Source: an uncultured Roseburia sp.
GTDB taxonomy: Bacteria; Bacillota; Clostridia; Lachnospirales; Lachnospiraceae
DNA length: 64,000 bases
Direction: 5' to 3'
Assembly (NCBI GenBank): GCA_947567625.1
Contig: CANONN010000004.1
Span: 23,538 to 87,537 of the forward strand
In this document: positions 17,278-27,455 of the stretch, piece by piece
How positions within the stretch are numbered: position 1 is the stretch's first letter
Layout of the letters: each line of letters starts with the position of its first letter
Notes under the pieces: model-generated
The model's input: only the letters and a program-made list of their open reading frames with translations
What the model was told of the DNA's origin: nothing
Database searches by the model: none
Position numbers and translations under genes: made by a program

Positions 17278-18339
17278 GTGGCAGGTTACGGTTTGGGCGG
17301 CTGTCTGGTAAGATGTGAGGCGGGTGATTTTATTCAGAAGTATACGAAGCAGCTTTTAAAATGGCTGCTGGTAATAGCGATTCTTGTGATAATTGTATAT
17401 ACGTTTCGTGATTCGGCGGGGCCGATTTTGGCGCAGTTAAAAGCGACAGCCCCAACCGTGGTGATCGGCATCTGCGTCATGGCGATGGTGTACCATCTGC
17501 TGGAGGGGCTTATCACTACGGTGCTGGCGCGCCAGTATGTGCCGGATTTTACCTTGCGGCAGGGGGTGACGAACGCACTGCTCTGTTCTTTTTACCGTGT
17601 GGCAACGCTTGGCAGCGGCGCGGGAATCGCCGCGCTCGTGTATCTGGGGGACCAGGGGGTCTCCTACGGCGAGAGCTTTGGGCTTTATATGATGCAGTAC
17701 GCGCTGCACAAAAGCGGGATTGCCGTGTTTTCGCTGATTTTTTATCTCGCAAGCTGCTCTTTTATGAACCGGTATTTTGCGCAGTATCAGTGGCTGCTGC
17801 TGGCCGGATACGGCATAACGGCGGTGATTACCTTATGTTTGGTATTGTTTGCCTGCTCGAGACGGTTTCACTATGTTGCGCAAAGGCTCCTAGAGTGGGT
17901 GAACAGAAAATGCAGGGGAAAGCTTGCCGGCCAGTTGCAGCAATTGGAGGAACAGTGCGCCATGCTTGAGGCTTCCACGGACCGGTTATTGAAACGGCCG
18001 CGTATTCTTTTGGCGGTTATGGCGATCAACCTCGTGAAGTTTTGTTTCTTTTACGGCATCCCGTACTTAAGCTTTGCAGGGACGGGCGAAATCGGCTTTT
18101 TAAAAACGCTGGCGATCACCTCCCTTTCCGTGATGCTGGCGGCGGTGCTGCCCGCGCCCGCGGGCATTGGCTCTACGGAGTTTGTCTTTACGGGGCTGGC
18201 CTCGCAGATTGTAGGGATGGATACCGCCGGTGCGGTGGCTCTTTTGTACCGTTTTGGCACATTTGTGTTTCCGTTTCTTGTCGGTGGCATCGTGGTAGTA
18301 ATCAGGCGTGTACAAAAAAGGAGAAAGCATCGGCAATGA
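17278..18339 (+). CDS. Lysylphosphatidylglycerol synthase transmembrane-region/UPF0104 family membrane protein
   Basis: A polytopic membrane protein of about 350 aa of the LPG_synthase_TM (AglD/YbhN-like) group, which contains lipid flippases without the aminoacyl-transferase domain. Hydrophobic segments occur throughout, and the family pattern AVLPAPAGIGSTEFVFTGL is near the C-terminus. The start is uncertain: GTG 17278 is downstream of the probable promoter and has an AAGG site. The TTG at 17215 is part of the promoter. The stop overlaps the LTA synthase start by 4 nt, so the two are translationally coupled and both likely act on envelope lipid polymers. Confidence 0.78.
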   Translation: MAGYGLGGCLVRCEAGDFIQKYTKQLLKWLLVIAILVIIVYTFRDSAGPILAQLKATAPTVVIGICVMAMVYHLLEGLITTVLARQYVPDFTLRQGVTNALLCSFYRVATLGSGAGIAALVYLGDQGVSYGESFGLYMMQYALHKSGIAVFSLIFYLASCSFMNRYFAQYQWLLLAGYGITAVITLCLVLFACSRRFHYVAQRLLEWVNRKCRGKLAGQLQQLEEQCAMLEASTDRLLKRPRILLAVMAINLVKFCFFYGIPYLSFAGTGEIGFLKTLAITSLSVMLAAVLPAPAGIGSTEFVFTGLASQIVGMDTAGAVALLYRFGTFVFPFLVGGIVVVIRRVQKRRKHRQ

Positions 18340-20279
18340 AAATAAAGCTGGAATTTCAAAAAGCGGGTATCGGCTGGTTGTTTGTGGCGTTGGTGATTGG
18401 GGCTGTGTTCTGGTGGGTATCGGGATTCTCTCCGGTTCTTCTGTTGGTGTTTGGCGTTCTCTATTTTTTGATACAATGTTTGAAAGTTGAGACTAATCCA
18501 AAATACGCGTGGATGAATATGGCGGCATTGACAGCCGCAGGCAGTGTTTTTTCCGCGTATCATGTGCAATATTTGCTGTTGGATGCGGAGCTTCGGACAA
18601 AAATAACGGGAGAAAAAATGCTTTTAAATATTCTGTGCTGCCTGACGGTATATCTGGCGGTACAGTTGTTTATGCCCCAGACCGGCGTCGCCTGTATCAT
18701 CGCCCACGCGATGATCATGCTGCTGGCGGCGATCAATTATTTTGTCTATCTGTTCCGGGGAAATGAGTTTATTTTTGCGGATTTGCGCTCTATCCAGACG
18801 GGGTTGTCGGTAGCGGAGAACTATCAGTTTGTCATTGAGCCGCGCGTGGGGGCAGCCGTGCTGCTGTCCACGCTGTATCTTGCGCTGATGCGCAGATTGT
18901 CGGCGGCGTTCCGCCATCATCTGATACGGTCGGGCGTATGCATATCGATGGCCGTGCTCTGCGTCGTTTACATAGGCGGGAGAACCAAGGGGGTCGTGAC
19001 GGAGACATGGGAGCAGAAGGGCAGTTACCGCAACGGCTATCTGTTGAATTTTGTGTTGAGCGTCAGAGATAACTTTGTGAAGGAGCCGGAAAATTACAGC
19101 ATATCCAGACTGGGGGAGCTTGAGAGCCGCTATGGTGGGGAGGAGGAAAACGCCGGGGGAGCAAAGGAGGAAAGGAAGCGGGAGCCTGCGGTGATCGTGA
19201 TCATGAATGAATCGTTTGCTGACCTTGAGGTCGTCGGAGAGTTTTTTACCGATCAGCCGGTGACGCCGTTCTATGATTCGCTGACAGAAAATGTGACGAA
19301 GGGATACGCCCTCTCCTCCGTCTTTGGGGCGAAAACGCCCAATTCCGAGTGGGAGTTTTTGACCGGCAATTCCATGGCCTTTCTGCCGGCGGGTTCTGTG
19401 GTATATCAGCAGTACATTGACCGGCGGCCGGATTCTTTGGTGTCTGCCTTAAAAGATCAGGGGTATACCTGCGTGGCGATGCATCCATACTATGAAACAG
19501 GGTGGAGCCGCAATAAAGTATATCCTGACCTGGGATTTGACGAGATGTATTTTCTCGATGATTTTGACAACACAAAGATGCTGCGCCGCTATGTGTCGGA
19601 CGAAGAGCTCTACGACCAGATCATTGCCCGCTTCGAGAAGCAGCCTGCAAAAGAAAAACTGTTTATCATGAGTGTCTCCATGCAAAATCACGGCGGTTAC
19701 ACGGAAAAATATGATAATTTCGACGAGGAAGTGCGGATGCTAATCAATCATTTCCCGGACGTTGACCAGTATCTTTCGCTGCTCCATGAAAGCGACAAAG
19801 CGTTGGAACGATTGATTGCCTATTTCTCGGCGGTGGAGGAGCCGGTCGAGATCGTTTTCTTTGGCGATCATCAGCCCAGCTTATCCTCCTGGTTTTACCC
19901 CTACTTAAACGGCAAGGGACTCTCGGGGCTTACACTGGAGGAATTGGAGCATTTATTTACGGTGCCGTTTTTTATTTGGACCAATTACGAGAGCGGCGAG
20001 GAGACCGTGGAGCTGGCAAGTCTCAATTATCTGTCCACGATGGCTATGCAGAAAGCGGGCCTGCCGCTGACGCCCTATCAGAAATTCTTAGCCGGGATGC
20101 GGGAAGTGGTGCCGGCCATTAACGCGCGGGGATATTACTCGAACTTGCAGCGAAAATATCTCCATCGGGAGGATGCGATCGGCGAGGAGGCGGACTGGCT
20201 GGCGGATTATGAACTGCTGCAATATAATGGGATGTTTGACCGCAAAAGGCGAAGCGGCGTGTTTTTTCCCCGTGATTAG
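18336..20279 (+). CDS. LTA synthase family membrane sulfatase-fold protein
   Basis: A 647-aa protein with about five N-terminal membrane helices (residues 10-215) and an extracellular alkaline-phosphatase-fold domain. Lipoteichoic acid synthases transfer glycerol phosphate from phosphatidylglycerol. The metal and catalytic residues match: Glu in IMNESFADLEV, the Thr nucleophile in FGAKTPNSEWEFLTG, and Asp-His in FFGDHQPS. ATG at 18336 has AGGAGAAAG upstream and overlaps the previous stop. The extracellular domain ends with a long tail after the fold. Whether it makes LTA or modifies another polymer is not shown. Confidence 0.88.
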   Translation: MKIKLEFQKAGIGWLFVALVIGAVFWWVSGFSPVLLLVFGVLYFLIQCLKVETNPKYAWMNMAALTAAGSVFSAYHVQYLLLDAELRTKITGEKMLLNILCCLTVYLAVQLFMPQTGVACIIAHAMIMLLAAINYFVYLFRGNEFIFADLRSIQTGLSVAENYQFVIEPRVGAAVLLSTLYLALMRRLSAAFRHHLIRSGVCISMAVLCVVYIGGRTKGVVTETWEQKGSYRNGYLLNFVLSVRDNFVKEPENYSISRLGELESRYGGEEENAGGAKEERKREPAVIVIMNESFADLEVVGEFFTDQPVTPFYDSLTENVTKGYALSSVFGAKTPNSEWEFLTGNSMAFLPAGSVVYQQYIDRRPDSLVSALKDQGYTCVAMHPYYETGWSRNKVYPDLGFDEMYFLDDFDNTKMLRRYVSDEELYDQIIARFEKQPAKEKLFIMSVSMQNHGGYTEKYDNFDEEVRMLINHFPDVDQYLSLLHESDKALERLIAYFSAVEEPVEIVFFGDHQPSLSSWFYPYLNGKGLSGLTLEELEHLFTVPFFIWTNYESGEETVELASLNYLSTMAMQKAGLPLTPYQKFLAGMREVVPAINARGYYSNLQRKYLHREDAIGEEADWLADYELLQYNGMFDRKRRSGVFFPRD

Positions 20280-20325
20280 TGTGAAAAAGGCGAGTTTTTG
20301 GAAGTGGAAAGGCAGGAGGAGCGAT

Positions 20326-20994
20326 ATGCAGAAGAAATATGACACCGTCATTTTTGATTTGGACGGCACTTTATTGGATACACTGGAGGATTTGAAAGAT
20401 GCGGTGAATTATGCCATGTGTCAATACGGGCTGCCCCAGCATACACTGGAAGAGATCAGAAGGTTTGTGGGAAACGGTATCCGGCGCCTGCTTGAGCTTT
20501 CTGTACCAGAGGGGGAGGCGCACCCGGCATTTGAGGAGATCTTAAGGACATTTCGCGCCTATTACAGCGAGCACTGCATGGATCAGACGAAACCGTATGC
20601 GGGCATTGAGGATATGCTGCGGCAGCTAAAGCGGGAGGGCTATGCGATGGCAATCGTCTCCAACAAAGTGGACAGCGCGGTAAAGACATTGAACAGGGAG
20701 CACTTTGGGGAGCTGGTGGAGGTTGCCATCGGCGAGACGCAGGGGATTGCCAGAAAGCCGGCACCGGATATGATCGAGAAGGCTTTGCAAAAGTTAAATA
20801 AGACAAAGGAATCGGCGGTCTATGTGGGAGATTCCGAGGTTGACCTGGCAACGGCGGCAAATGCAGGGCTGCCCTGTATCTCTGTTTTGTGGGGATTTCG
20901 GGAGAGAGACTTTCTCGCCGCGCGGGGAGCCCTGCAGTTTGCCGCGACGCCGTCCAAGGTGGTGCGGTTTTTGACGGGCGGAGAGAACGAATAG
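20326..20994 (+). CDS. HAD superfamily phosphatase, phosphoglycolate phosphatase-like
   Basis: A 222-aa HAD hydrolase with all four motifs: VIFDLDGTLLDT (nucleophile Asp), IVSNK, KPAPDMI (Lys) and VYVGDSEVDLATA. The helical cap between motifs I and II is the C1 type of phosphoglycolate phosphatase/PGMB relatives. AGGAGG precedes the ATG. It follows the LTA synthase gene by 46 nt, so it may be in that operon. The substrate cannot be assigned. Confidence 0.87.
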   Translation: MQKKYDTVIFDLDGTLLDTLEDLKDAVNYAMCQYGLPQHTLEEIRRFVGNGIRRLLELSVPEGEAHPAFEEILRTFRAYYSEHCMDQTKPYAGIEDMLRQLKREGYAMAIVSNKVDSAVKTLNREHFGELVEVAIGETQGIARKPAPDMIEKALQKLNKTKESAVYVGDSEVDLATAANAGLPCISVLWGFRERDFLAARGALQFAATPSKVVRFLTGGENE

Positions 20995-21182
20995 AGAATT
21001 TGTAACAGGTTCAGCAAAATACCATTCCGTGAATCTCTCTGTTATGGAATAGAGATGCGATGTGGGAATTGTTGAAAGTGACGAAAGTTGCGGCAAATTA
21101 AATATAAAAATAGCATAAAAAATGATTAATTTTTTATAAATATTTGTAACAAGTGTCAATGTGCTTCTTTGATTTTAGGTGA

Positions 21183-21188
21183 TATAAT
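21183..21188 (+). promoter_or_regulatory. Extended -10 promoter for the anion transporter
   Basis: TATAAT at 21183-21188 is preceded by TGA, forming an extended -10 (TGnTATAAT). No good -35 is visible. It lies about 50 nt upstream of the start codon. Confidence 0.5.
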
Positions 21189-21239
21189 GCCAATGGCAAA
21201 AGAAAAAAATATTGACGATACATATTAGGAGGGCACAAA

Positions 21240-22598
21240 ATGACACTCGCACAGATTTTGGCAGTCATCATCTTTATTTTTATGTTTATCCTGATAGTGA
21301 TAGACAAAATTGAGCGGCAATATGTGACGCTGGTATGTGGGATTCTCACATTGATTTTTGTGTTTGGCGTTGCCATGCACAGCGGCAGTGCGATCTTGGA
21401 AACATTAAATATAAGAAGCATATTTACCGTGGGCTTCTGGTATACTGCCGGTGCTGCGGAGAGCGCCTCTTCCGGTATTAACTGGGCGACGATTCTCTTT
21501 ATCACGGGAATGATGGTCATGGTGGAGGGAATGGCGTACGCCGGATTTTTCCGCTGGCTGTGCATGCGCCTTGCAAAAATGGTTCATTATCGGCCGATTC
21601 CGCTGTTTGTCACGTTTATGGTGATGTCGGCCGTGCTGGCGATGTTTATTGACAGTATCACGGTCATACTGTTTTTGGCGGCGGTGACGGTGGAGCTTGC
21701 GAAGCTTTTGAAGTTCAGTCCGGTGCCCATGATTTTGGCCGAGATCTTCTGCGCTAATTTAGGCGGTTCCGCTACCATGTGCGGGGACCCGCCCAATATT
21801 ATCATCGGTACTTCGATGGGGTATTCGTTTGTAGACTTTTTGACCAACACCGGTTTGATGGCCCTTGTCAGCCTGTTTTTAGTGATCGTCTATTTTTATA
21901 TGGTATTTCGCAAGGAGCTTACGGCAGCGACCGTGAGCGCTGAGGATATCGCGAAAATGCCCGACCCCAAAGAAGCGATCCGCAACAAGAGGGATTTTGT
22001 TTTAAGCTGTGTGATTTTTGCCTGTGCCGTCGTGCTGCTGGTTTCCCACGCTGCGACGGGGCTTACAGTGGCGTTTATCGGGCTGTTTATCGCAATTGTC
22101 ACCATCCTTTGCTTCTTTAAAAATGCGTGGGAGCTGATCAAAAAAGTTGACTATAAGACCATTTTGTTTTTTGTCGGCTTATTTTTAGTGGTCGGCGGAC
22201 TGGAACAGACCGGCATTTTGGAGGTGATCGCCAACTTCATCGGAGATGTCAGCGGCGGCAATTTGAGGCTGATGATCGCTATCATTATCTGGGTATCGGC
22301 GATTGCCAGTGCGTTTGTCGACAATATCCCGTTTGCGGCGACCATGATACCTGTGGTGGAAGCGCTTGCGGCTTCTCAGGGCGTCTCGCGCGAGACACTG
22401 GCCTGGGCGCTCTCGATGGGTACCGATATCGGAGGAAGCGCGACGCCGATTGGCGCCTCCGCCAATGTGGTCGGCACATCCGTAGCGGCCAAGAACGGTT
22501 ATGCGATCGGCTGGGGCAAGTACTGCAAAGCCTCCGCGCCTGCGACGCTGATTGTCGTGGCGGTGTCCATGCTGATGATTTTCCTGAGATATTGCTAA
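21240..22598 (+). CDS. ArsB/NhaD-type anion or Na+/H+ transporter
   Basis: A 452-aa transporter with about eleven membrane helices and the ion transporter superfamily signatures GGSATMCGDPPNIIIGT (first half) and GTDIGGSATPIGASANVVG (second half), which form the two substrate hairpins. Family members move arsenite, citrate-like anions or exchange Na+ for H+. No arsenic genes are nearby, so a NhaD-like or organic anion role is more likely. AGGAGG precedes the ATG. The gene is monocistronic and closed by terminators. Confidence 0.85.
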   Translation: MTLAQILAVIIFIFMFILIVIDKIERQYVTLVCGILTLIFVFGVAMHSGSAILETLNIRSIFTVGFWYTAGAAESASSGINWATILFITGMMVMVEGMAYAGFFRWLCMRLAKMVHYRPIPLFVTFMVMSAVLAMFIDSITVILFLAAVTVELAKLLKFSPVPMILAEIFCANLGGSATMCGDPPNIIIGTSMGYSFVDFLTNTGLMALVSLFLVIVYFYMVFRKELTAATVSAEDIAKMPDPKEAIRNKRDFVLSCVIFACAVVLLVSHAATGLTVAFIGLFIAIVTILCFFKNAWELIKKVDYKTILFFVGLFLVVGGLEQTGILEVIANFIGDVSGGNLRLMIAIIIWVSAIASAFVDNIPFAATMIPVVEALAASQGVSRETLAWALSMGTDIGGSATPIGASANVVGTSVAAKNGYAIGWGKYCKASAPATLIVVAVSMLMIFLRYC

Positions 22599-22620
22599 AA
22601 ATAAATACGTTTGTAATCAA

Positions 22621-22697
22621 ACGAACGGGCAGTGCGCTCTGCGGACGGCCCGTTCGTCTCATAAGACTGTCATCCTGCGGGAAGGCAGTTTTTTTGT
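22621..22697 (+). terminator. Two consecutive terminator hairpins after the anion transporter
   Basis: ACGAACGGGC (22621-22630) pairs with GCCCGTTCGT (22648-22657). A second stem, ACTGTCATCC with GGAAGGCAGT (22666-22689), is followed directly by eight T residues. Confidence 0.8.
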
Positions 22698-22873
22698 TGT
22701 AAATGCACTTTTTTTGCTGTAAAAGGTTCGGATTTTCGATGTGGCAAAAAAGAATTGCACCGTTTTGCGGTTCGTGATAAACTGATAACAGAATAAGATG
22801 ATAAAATTGGACCCGTCCTTTGCACGGGCCAATGACTTTGAGCGGTTAGCAGTCTATACGGAGGCAGAGCGTG

Positions 22874-23902
22874 ATGGATACGGTGACTTTAGGCAAGACC
22901 GGGATTACGGTCAATAAAAACGGTTTCGGTGCACTGCCGATACAGCGCATATCCTTGGAGGATGCGGTGGCGTTGGCGAGAAGGGCGTATGATGGCGGCA
23001 TCACTTTTTTTGACACGGCGCGTTTTTATACGGACAGTGAGGAAAAACTGGGCGCAGCGTTTGACGGCATGAGAGAGAAGGTCTATATCGCAACCAAGAC
23101 GGCGGCGCAGACGCCGGAGGAGTTGTCTGCGCAATTGGAGATTTCTCTGCGCAATTTAAAGACAGATTATATTGATATCTATCAGTTTCACAATCCGTCC
23201 TTTTGCCCGAAGCCGGGCGACGGCACAGGGCTCTACGAGGCCATGGAGGAGGCAAAGCGGCAGGGAAAGATTCGCCATATCGGCATCACCAACCATCGGC
23301 TGGCTGTGGCGGAAGAAGCGGTTGCTTCCGGTCTTTATGAGACGTTACAGTTTCCGTTTTGTTACCTCGCCACCGAAAAGGATATCGCGCTGGTGGAGAT
23401 GTGCAGGGATGCCGGAATGGGATTTATCGCCATGAAAGCGCTGTCCGGGGGACTGATCGGCAGCTCGGCGGCGGCTTACGCTTTCCTGGCGCAGTATGAC
23501 GGCGTGCTGCCGATCTGGGGAGTGCAGCGGCAGAGCGAATTGGAGGAGTTTTTGTCCTATATTGTCAACCCGCCTTCCCTGACACCGCAAATTAAAGCGC
23601 TGATTGAGCAGGACCGCAGGGAGCTTAGCGGAGAGTTCTGCCGGGGCTGCGGTTACTGTATGCCTTGTCCGGCCGGTATTGAGATCAACAATTGCGCGCG
23701 CATGTCGCTTTTGCTGCGCCGCTCGCCGTCCGCGTTGCAGCTGACAGAGGAAGTGCAGGAGAAGATGCGCAAAATCGAGGGCTGCCTGCACTGCAATCAG
23801 TGTAGGCAGAGATGTCCATACGGCCTGGATACGCCGGCGTTACTACAGAAAAATTACGAAGATTATAAGCAGGTACTTGCAGGGAAAGTATCGGTTGGGT
23901 AA
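22874..23902 (+). CDS. Aldo/keto reductase with C-terminal 2[4Fe-4S] ferredoxin domain
   Basis: A 342-aa oxidoreductase. Residues 1-250 form the aldo/keto reductase barrel, with Asp/Tyr/Lys residues in FFDTARFYTDSEEKLG and ATKTAAQTPEE and the YQFHNPS strand. The C-terminus has two cysteine sets, CRGCGYCMPCPAG and CLHCNQCRQRCPYG, each suited to one [4Fe-4S] cluster. This fused type is widespread in anaerobes and probably couples substrate reduction to ferredoxin as well as NAD(P)H. ATG 22874 or GTG 22871 both follow GGAGG. The substrate is unknown. Confidence 0.88.
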   Translation: MDTVTLGKTGITVNKNGFGALPIQRISLEDAVALARRAYDGGITFFDTARFYTDSEEKLGAAFDGMREKVYIATKTAAQTPEELSAQLEISLRNLKTDYIDIYQFHNPSFCPKPGDGTGLYEAMEEAKRQGKIRHIGITNHRLAVAEEAVASGLYETLQFPFCYLATEKDIALVEMCRDAGMGFIAMKALSGGLIGSSAAAYAFLAQYDGVLPIWGVQRQSELEEFLSYIVNPPSLTPQIKALIEQDRRELSGEFCRGCGYCMPCPAGIEINNCARMSLLLRRSPSALQLTEEVQEKMRKIEGCLHCNQCRQRCPYGLDTPALLQKNYEDYKQVLAGKVSVG

Positions 23903-23920
23903 TCGCGAAGGAGAGCGTGA

Positions 23921-24601
23921 ATGGAACTTACGGACTTAAAGCAAGGTGACCGCATTATACTGGAGATCAAGTGGGGAGAGCGTCCCTATCAGATTAAGAC
24001 GGCGGTGGTGGGAACCGGCGAGGGAGCGATTTTGATTAAGCCGTTTACCTATAAGGGAACGGTCTTAGATCTGACCTCTATCCAGTTTCACGATATGTTA
24101 TATAATATCTACTGTGTAGATCAGCGCACCGGCAGCCGTCTGGTATGGCACAATGTGCAGATCGAAACCCAGGTTTACAAAAAGGAAACCTACTATGTGG
24201 TGCGTCCCTCTGCGGCGCGGCTTTTTCCGTCGCTCAGCGAGCGGCGGCAGCATAAGCGTATGCTCTTAAACCGCAGCGGTAGTGTGCTGTTAGCCAAAGA
24301 CGGTCCCGGCTTTCCGGTCAAGGTGCATGATGTCAGCGATAACGGGGTATCGTTTGTCATGCAGGCGGGGATTGATTTTCCGGGCAAGGTGATACGCATC
24401 GGATTTGACGATGAAATACGCGGCCATGGCTTTCATTTGCAGATAGACTGCCGCGTCGTGCGCCGCCAGGAGCATGAGCAGGCCGAGCTGATCGGCTGCC
24501 GCATCGTGCAGACGAACCGTGATTTTTTGGCCTATATCTGTTTAAAACGCATGGAATTTGAAGCGCAGCTTAAGCAGGAGCGCGCCGGCAATATGGCGTA
24601 A
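23921..24601 (+). CDS. PilZ domain protein (c-di-GMP receptor, YcgR-like)
   Basis: A 226-aa protein with a YcgR-like N-terminal domain (residues 1-100) and a C-terminal PilZ domain. The c-di-GMP binding motifs are both intact: ERRQHKR (RxxxR) near residue 108 and DVSDNGVSF (D/NxSxxG) about 30 residues later. YcgR-like proteins slow the flagellar motor or otherwise act as c-di-GMP effectors. It begins 18 nt after the reductase, with GGAG upstream, and is probably cotranscribed. No motility genes are in the window. Confidence 0.88.
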   Translation: MELTDLKQGDRIILEIKWGERPYQIKTAVVGTGEGAILIKPFTYKGTVLDLTSIQFHDMLYNIYCVDQRTGSRLVWHNVQIETQVYKKETYYVVRPSAARLFPSLSERRQHKRMLLNRSGSVLLAKDGPGFPVKVHDVSDNGVSFVMQAGIDFPGKVIRIGFDDEIRGHGFHLQIDCRVVRRQEHEQAELIGCRIVQTNRDFLAYICLKRMEFEAQLKQERAGNMA

Positions 24602-24644
24602 AGGAAAAGGGTAACAAAAAGCTTTCCGATCAACAATAAAAATG

Positions 24645-24673
24645 TTGCAAAAACGGGCAATTAGTGCTAGATT
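24645..24673 (+). promoter_or_regulatory. Possible promoter for the pantothenate operon
   Basis: TTGCAA at 24645-24650, 17 bp, TAGATT at 24668-24673. It is a weak match, in the only sizeable gap before panG. Between it and the gene lies CCACGC-TAT-GCGTGG (24786-24800), a short hairpin. Confidence 0.35.
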
Positions 24674-24822
24674 TAATGAGAACGGTATTCTCGGAAGAGA
24701 AACGGTATCATTTGATGAAATGGCATTGACTGCCCTTTTTGCATGTCAGAAAAGCCCGTGCGTAGTACAAATCTTACGCGGGGCGCCACGCTATGCGTGG
24801 GATTGCAGGAGAGGAGGCAGGT

Positions 24823-25701
24823 ATGCGGATAGGAATTATCGGTGCCGGTAAAGTCGGCACAACCATGGGAAAATATGTAAGTTGCCACGGAGGCAGCGTC
24901 AGCGGATTCTACAGCAGAACCGCTGTCAGTGCCAAAGAGGCGGCAGAATTTTCGGGTACAGGATATTTTGACAATATGGATTCACTGATCGAAGCGAGCG
25001 ATACCCTGTTTATCGCCACTGTGGATGAAGCGGTGGCGGGTGTATGGGATTGCATTGCCAAAAAGAATGTGAAGGGCAAAGTGGTTTGCCATTTTAGTGG
25101 TTCATTATCAAGTGATGTATTTTCTAATTGGAGTGAGACGGGCGCATATGTCTGCTCGCTCCATCCGATTTACGCGTTCAGTAATAAATTTACCTCTTAC
25201 CAGAATTTAACAGAAGCGATGTTTGCCGTCGAGGGCTGCGAGGAGGCGCTTGTGCGGATGAGAAGCCTGTTTGCGCTCCTGCCAAACCGTGTGATTACAA
25301 TTGACACGGCGCAGAAGGCGAAGTACCATGCCGCGCTCTCTGTCGCGAGCAACCAAGTGGTCGGCCTGATCTATATGGCCGTGGAAATGATAAAGGAAAC
25401 CGGTATCACGGAGGAGACGGCCTATGCGATGCTGGGACCGTTGGTGCAAAATAACATCAAGAGCGTTTTTGCCGGGGAGGACGGACAGGCCGCGGGCTGC
25501 GCACAAGCGCTGACAGGCCCTGTCGAGAGAAATGACTGCGGCACGGTTTTGAGGCATCTGGCGTCGCTGTCGGGCAGCAGATGGGAGAATCCCTATCGCA
25601 GTATGGGGAGCGTGCTGACGGAGCTGGCCGGGAAGAAGAACCCCGGAAGGGACTACCGGCAGATGCAGGGCTTATGGCAGAGGAAAAGCATGGAGGATTA
25701 G
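24823..25701 (+). CDS. panG: PanG-type ketopantoate reductase (Rossmann-DUF2520)
   Basis: A 292-aa protein of the Rossmann-like plus DUF2520 architecture. The NADP-binding motif is [13 protein letters not shown] at the start, and the C-terminal helical DUF2520 domain includes [16 protein letters not shown] and GPVERND. PanG, described as an alternative ketopantoate reductase in Francisella and some Firmicutes, has this architecture and replaces PanE. Its position directly before panB, panC and panD supports that role: it would supply the otherwise missing step. GGAGG precedes ATG 24823. The gene ends 1 nt before panB. Confidence 0.85.
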   Translation: MRIGIIGAGKVGTTMGKYVSCHGGSVSGFYSRTAVSAKEAAEFSGTGYFDNMDSLIEASDTLFIATVDEAVAGVWDCIAKKNVKGKVVCHFSGSLSSDVFSNWSETGAYVCSLHPIYAFSNKFTSYQNLTEAMFAVEGCEEALVRMRSLFALLPNRVITIDTAQKAKYHAALSVASNQVVGLIYMAVEMIKETGITEETAYAMLGPLVQNNIKSVFAGEDGQAAGCAQALTGPVERNDCGTVLRHLASLSGSRWENPYRSMGSVLTELAGKKNPGRDYRQMQGLWQRKSMED

Positions 25702-25702
25702 A

Positions 25703-26530
25703 ATGAAAAATACAGTGGTTACGATTCAAAAAATGAAAGAAGACGGTGAGAAGATCAGTATGCTCACGGCATATGATTATTCAACCGCAAGACTGATCGA
25801 CGCCTCGGGCGTGAATATGATATTAGTGGGGGATTCACTCGGAAATGTGATTCTCGGGTATGAGGACACGCTGTCTGTCACGATGGAGGATATGATTCAT
25901 CATTCGGCCGCAGTCGCAAGAGGCGCTAAGAACGTGCTGCTGGTGACGGATATGCCGTTTATGTCTTATCAGACTTCCGTCTATGACGCGGTCGTCAATG
26001 CGGGGAGACTGGTGAAAGAGGGACGGGCCCAGGCGGTTAAACTGGAGGGCGGCAGCGAGTTCTGCGCGCATATACGGGAGATTACAAAAGCTTCGATACC
26101 GGTCGTAGCGCATCTGGGCTTGACGCCGCAGTCCCTCAATGTCTTCGGCGGTTTTAAGGTGCAGGGCAAATCGGAGGACGCCGCGAAAAAGCTGTTGGAG
26201 AACGCCCTCGCCGTCGAGGAGGCCGGAGCCGTGGCGCTGGTGTTAGAGTGCGTGCCGGCAAAATTGGCGTCATTGATCAGTAAAAAACTGCGTATTCCGA
26301 CCATCGGCATCGGCGCCGGAGCCGGCTGCGACGGACAGGTGCTGGTGTATCAGGATATGCTTGCCATGTTTTCTGATTTTAAGCCAAAGTTTGTGAAACA
26401 TTTTGCCAATGTGGGAGAGCAGATGCGGGAGGCGTTTGCAGCCTACGACCGCGAGGTGAAGGCGGGCGCGTTTCCGGCGGAGGAACACACTTACGCGATC
26501 GGCGATGATGTGATTGAAAAGCTTTACTGA
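25703..26530 (+). CDS. panB: 3-methyl-2-oxobutanoate hydroxymethyltransferase
   Basis: A 275-aa enzyme that adds a hydroxymethyl group from methylenetetrahydrofolate to ketoisovalerate, giving ketopantoate. Conserved blocks are [47 protein letters not shown] and the catalytic-region [14 protein letters not shown]. Its length is standard. GGAGG inside the end of panG serves as its binding site, so translation is coupled. Confidence 0.96.
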   Translation: MKNTVVTIQKMKEDGEKISMLTAYDYSTARLIDASGVNMILVGDSLGNVILGYEDTLSVTMEDMIHHSAAVARGAKNVLLVTDMPFMSYQTSVYDAVVNAGRLVKEGRAQAVKLEGGSEFCAHIREITKASIPVVAHLGLTPQSLNVFGGFKVQGKSEDAAKKLLENALAVEEAGAVALVLECVPAKLASLISKKLRIPTIGIGAGAGCDGQVLVYQDMLAMFSDFKPKFVKHFANVGEQMREAFAAYDREVKAGAFPAEEHTYAIGDDVIEKLY

Positions 26531-26609
26531 TTGGTACTGACGTTTTTCGATAAGGAGAAGCGGTTGCCTGATGGAGGATATATATATCAAGAAAGATGAG
26601 GTAAATTAA

Positions 26610-27455
26610 ATGCAGATTATAGAAAAAGTCGACGAGCTGCGCCCGATTGTGAAGGCGTGGAGAAAAGAGGGATTGTCCGTCGGGCTGGTGCCGACGATGG
26701 GATATCTCCACGAGGGCCATAAAAGTCTGATCGAGCGGGCGGTCAGGGAAAACGACCGCGTAGTTGTCAGCGATTTTGTCAACCCGACGCAGTTTGGCGT
26801 CAACGAAGACCTGGCGAGTTATCCAAGGGATATCGAGCGCGACGCGTCGATCTGTGAGGAGGCCGGCGCGGCGCTTATTTTCCATCCCCAGCCGGAGGAG
26901 ATGTATGCGCCCGACAACTGTACGTTTGTCGACATGAATAGGCTCACCAAGGGACTCTGCGGCAAGACGAGGCCGACGCATTTTTCCGGCGTCTGTACGG
27001 TGGTGTCCAAGTTATTTCACATTGTGACGCCGGACCGCGCGTACTTTGGCGAGAAGGACGCCCAGCAGCTTGCGGTAATCCGACGCATGGTGCGTGATAT
27101 GAACTTTGATATCGACATTGTCGGCTGTCCGATCGTCCGCGAGCCGGACGGGCTTGCCATGAGTTCCCGCAATACCTATCTGAGCGAAGCGGAGCGCAAA
27201 GCGGCGCTGGTTCTCCATCAGGCACTGACACTGGGCGAGGAGATGATGCGCGCGGGCGAGCGCGATGCGGGCAAAATCCGCCAGGCGATGGTGGATAAGC
27301 TGGAACGTGAACCGCTGGCAAAGATCGACTATGTGGAGATCGTGGATTCTGATACGCTGGAGAAGACGGAGCAAATCGCGTCGTCCGTGTTGGCGGCGAT
27401 GGCCGTGTATATTGGCAAGACAAGGCTGATTGACAACTTTACGTTCAAATATTAA
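26610..27455 (+). CDS. panC: Pantoate-beta-alanine ligase
   Basis: A 281-aa cytidylyltransferase-fold enzyme that joins pantoate and beta-alanine using ATP. Visible motifs are LVPTMGYLHEGHKSLI (HxGH-type nucleotide site), FVNPTQFG, FSGVCTVVSKLFH, YFGEKDAQQL and the MSSRNTYL KMSKS-like loop. Length is typical. It is the third gene of the pantothenate operon, with GAGG upstream of the ATG. Confidence 0.96.
   Translation: MQIIEKVDELRPIVKAWRKEGLSVGLVPTMGYLHEGHKSLIERAVRENDRVVVSDFVNPTQFGVNEDLASYPRDIERDASICEEAGAALIFHPQPEEMYAPDNCTFVDMNRLTKGLCGKTRPTHFSGVCTVVSKLFHIVTPDRAYFGEKDAQQLAVIRRMVRDMNFDIDIVGCPIVREPDGLAMSSRNTYLSEAERKAALVLHQALTLGEEMMRAGERDAGKIRQAMVDKLEREPLAKIDYVEIVDSDTLEKTEQIASSVLAAMAVYIGKTRLIDNFTFKY

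Noticed and set aside
18042-18335. N-terminal extension of the LTA synthase frame
   Set aside because: It overlaps the flippase gene out of frame and is not hydrophobic like a real N-terminus; ATG 18336 has the binding site.
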